Assembly (NCBI RefSeq): GCF_022842375.1
Contig: NZ_JALHPR010000008.1
Coordinates: 62,001 to 126,000 of the forward strand
Reading direction: 5' to 3'
DNA: 64,000 nucleotides
DNA from: Elioraea sp.
Lineage (GTDB): Bacteria > Pseudomonadota > Alphaproteobacteria > Acetobacterales > Acetobacteraceae
The notes below the pieces were generated by a model. That model searched no databases. It was not told the DNA's origin and saw nothing but the letters and a program-made list of their open reading frames with translations. Within the stretch, counting starts at the first letter, position 1; the number at the start of each line of letters is the position of its first letter. A program made the position numbers and the translations under genes. Of this stretch, positions 62,387 through 64,000 are shown piece after piece.

Positions 62387-63032
62387 ACGCTGCATAGCTG
62401 CGGACATGGGTGCCGGCATGCGCATCGCCCTCGATCCGCACAACCGGCACCGTTGCCGTGGCGCCGCGTCGCCGGCCCGGATGACGGGATCGATCATCTC
62501 GGGTCCTCAGTGCAGCCAGCCGCCGCGCGGTGCAAGCTAGCGGCTCTGAGGGGTCGTCCCAGCCGGTGCCGTCTCGAATCCCGGCGGGGGGGCGATCTTC
62601 CCAGGGGTGGGAAGCTCGCCGATCGTTTGCACCGGCGCCAGCGTCACGCCACCGCGGCCCCAGTCGCTGCCGTACATCGTCACGATCCAGCCGCCGAGGC
62701 CCGGTGCAGCCAGCGCTTCACTCGCAGCAGCCATCTCCTCGTCCGTCGACCGCGCCGCAAAGGGTGACGTGCCGTCCGTCCTGGCCGAGCACGATCCAGG
62801 AGCACTGGGCGAGAGCCATCAGGCCCCCGCCTCGATGGCGCGGATCTGCGCCTTGAGCTCCGCCAGGCGACGACGCCAGCTGCCTGATAGGGCAGGAAAG
62901 TGAGCTGCGTCGGTCACCGTCACAGTACACGTTGCGCGAGCGTAGCGAGCAGCACATCAACCGCTTTGGAGAGCAGCCTCGGCATTGTCGCACGCGACAT
63001 CAAGTCCGCCGACAGCTTCCTGGGCCAAGCGT
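62387..63032. other. 646-nt region with decayed small genes on the minus strand
   Basis: 62387-62536 holds nothing recognisable. On the minus strand a frameshifted small gene is visible (62537-62819), preceded by the end of another small frame (about 62926-62819) encoding LSGSWRRRLAELKAQIRAIE, whose TGA overlaps the next ATG as TGATG. Such compact small-gene pairs are usual in prophages. 62930-63030 appears non-coding. Confidence 0.4.
62537..62819 (-). pseudogene. Frameshifted small hypothetical (possibly phage-derived) gene
   Basis: From ATG 62819 the frame reads MALAQCSWIVLGQDGRHVTL and then degenerates to a stop at 62718. One base away, the sense continues in another frame as ARSTDEEMAAASEALAAPGL, GGWIVTMYGSDWGRGGV and ends at TAG 62537. 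Joined, they give a protein of about 92 residues. The switch lies near 62760. A single-base indel in a small gene is the simplest reading; a phage origin is only suggested by the TGATG-coupled neighbour. Confidence 0.45.
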
Positions 63033-64000
63033 TCAGCCTAGCCTAGTCAGCGCTTCAGAGATCACCGCGGACGAGTCCACCATCGCATCCGCGACGCGGT
63101 TGCGCGCACGCACGAGCTTGGTTTCGAGCATCCAGCGTGCCTCGCCAGCGGGAAGTGTCGCGAGTTCAGGGACGTTGTAGAGGCAGGGGATCATAGTGGT
63201 CTGCGGCGTGAAACCGTAGGGGTCGTGGCCGTAGGTACCGATCGCGGTGCTCTGCAGGGGAACGAGGATACGGGAGAGCCGCTTCATCGTTGCATTGAGG
63301 AGCTGTGCCGCGTCCTCCGAACCACGTCCAGCAGCGAAGGCTGACGCCTCGGTGGCCGCCCGCGTGTCGAGCCTCGCGGCCTCGGCCGCGAAGCGGTTCG
63401 CAGCGGCCAACGTGCTCTCGAGTCCGACCGTGCTGCCCGCCGGGGCGAGCTCCTGCAGACGCGCCACCACCTGCTCGGCCACCGGGGCGAAGCGGAATGG
63501 CAGCACCGGCGCCGTGCACAGCTCCCACAGATAGGCGCCGTAGACACGGATATGCTCCTGCATCAGCGTCCAGTCCATCTTGTCGAGGCGGTTCTCGACT
63601 GAGTGGTGCCACCAACCGAGGTCGGCCATCGCTGTCGCGCGCAGCTCTGCTTCTGTGAACGAACCTTCGGCATGGAACATCGGGATGCCGATGCCGAAGA
63701 AGGACGCGTCGCCATTCTTGACAGAACGCCTCCACTTCGTCCGCTTCGTGCCCAGCAGGCGTTTCTCGACCGCGTCGAGGAATGGCTTCAGCTCCGCATT
63801 CGAGGCGGTCGACCATTCCGTGGTGCCGACGAAAGCGGGCTGGTCGACCTGGAGGTAGGCCACGCAGTTGGCCCGCAGCCGATCCCAGTTGCGGTCGCAG
63901 AACCAGGATGAGCCCGCCATGGTGCCGGTCTCGTGCGCGGTCCAGAAGCCAAAGGTGATGCCGCGGCGCAACTGCTCACGATGCAGGTTGAACACGCGCG
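63033..64000 (-). CDS. M28-like peptidase family protein (5' end outside window)
   Basis: The gene runs in from the right edge; about 320 C-terminal residues are visible. ITFGFWTAHETGTMAGSSWF followed by YLQVDQPAFVGTTEW matches the metal-site region of M28 zinc peptidases (HE-x-G-x3-GS and a following Asp). GIPMFHAEGSF and LGWWHHSVENRLDKMDW supply the later ligand histidine region. The remaining helical part (APVLPFRFAPVAEQVVARL onward) resembles the dimerisation domain of glutamate-carboxypeptidase-like members. The N-terminal part with the first zinc ligands is outside the window, so activity and export cannot be judged. Confidence 0.82.
   Translation of the reverse strand, partial: RVFNLHREQLRRGITFGFWTAHETGTMAGSSWFCDRNWDRLRANCVAYLQVDQPAFVGTTEWSTASNAELKPFLDAVEKRLLGTKRTKWRRSVKNGDASFFGIGIPMFHAEGSFTEAELRATAMADLGWWHHSVENRLDKMDWTLMQEHIRVYGAYLWELCTAPVLPFRFAPVAEQVVARLQELAPAGSTVGLESTLAAANRFAAEAARLDTRAATEASAFAAGRGSEDAAQLLNATMKRLSRILVPLQSTAIGTYGHDPYGFTPQTTMIPCLYNVPELATLPAGEARWMLETKLVRARNRVADAMVDSSAVISEALTRLG

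Noticed and set aside
1-64000. tRNA, rRNA, CRISPR arrays, intact insertion sequences, replication origin
   Set aside because: Reading both strands showed no cloverleaf-like gene, rRNA core, spaced repeats, transposase or DnaA-box cluster.

Overview
The window is 64 kb of very GC-rich DNA, roughly 70% G+C by eye. It has short intergenic gaps, many NTGA stop/start overlaps, and several GTG and TTG starts. Gene content points to a free-living alphaproteobacterium, most likely Rhodospirillales/Acetobacteraceae (Roseomonas-like): many solute-binding proteins, polyamine/opine-type ABC importers, acyl-CoA enzymes, Tat-like N-termini and a copper island. That assignment is inference; there is no rRNA or other marker gene. 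I saw no tRNA, rRNA, CRISPR array or intact insertion sequence.

Layout. (1) 1-6.0 kb: acyl-CoA ligase and crotonase genes divergent from a TetR regulator, then a class II aldolase-like gene, a Bug-type binding protein and an ornithine cyclodeaminase-family gene. (2) 6.0-17.3 kb: a long leftward run holding an IclR regulator, a Rossmann oxidoreductase, a three-subunit HcnABC/opine-oxidase-like flavoenzyme and a polyamine/opine-type ABC importer with a fused permease. Divergent from it are a crotonase and a CaiC-like CoA ligase. Two 23-bp palindromes of nearly the same sequence, one at the IclR/crotonase divergent promoter and one before the importer, suggest one regulon. (3) 17.3-31.3 kb: the most unusual part. 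A Crp/Fnr-type regulator is divergent from seven intact tandem ABC_sub_bind-type binding proteins plus one collapsed copy. This array has no permease or ATPase. It runs, largely through overlapping stop/start codons, into a histidine kinase, a lone receiver, a receiver-adenylate cyclase and a SulP transporter carrying STAS and cyclic-nucleotide-binding domains. A CRP-like palindrome lies in the divergent promoter region. I infer a ligand-sensing, cAMP-producing circuit whose effectors are the SulP transporter and possibly the Crp protein.

(4) 31.5-42.2 kb: a 2OG-Fe(II) oxygenase with a four-gene ABC importer, a binding-protein homologue without signal peptide, a PuuE-like deacetylase, a SIS protein, a PfkB kinase and an amidohydrolase. 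A 14-bp tandem repeat before the last permease makes a chain of overlapping five-codon minicistrons. (5) 42.6-54.5 kb: a heavy-metal (probably copper) island with adaptor and RND pump, small secreted proteins, a CusRS-like two-component system, DUF305, DUF411, Spy-like and DUF2933 proteins and a P-type ATPase. Two matching inverted-repeat boxes precede its two transcription units. (6) 55-62.4 kb: a further ABC importer followed by a deacetylase, two SDR dehydrogenases and an amidase. (7) 62.4-64 kb: remnants of small, possibly phage-like genes and the 3' part of an M28-like peptidase gene that runs off the window.
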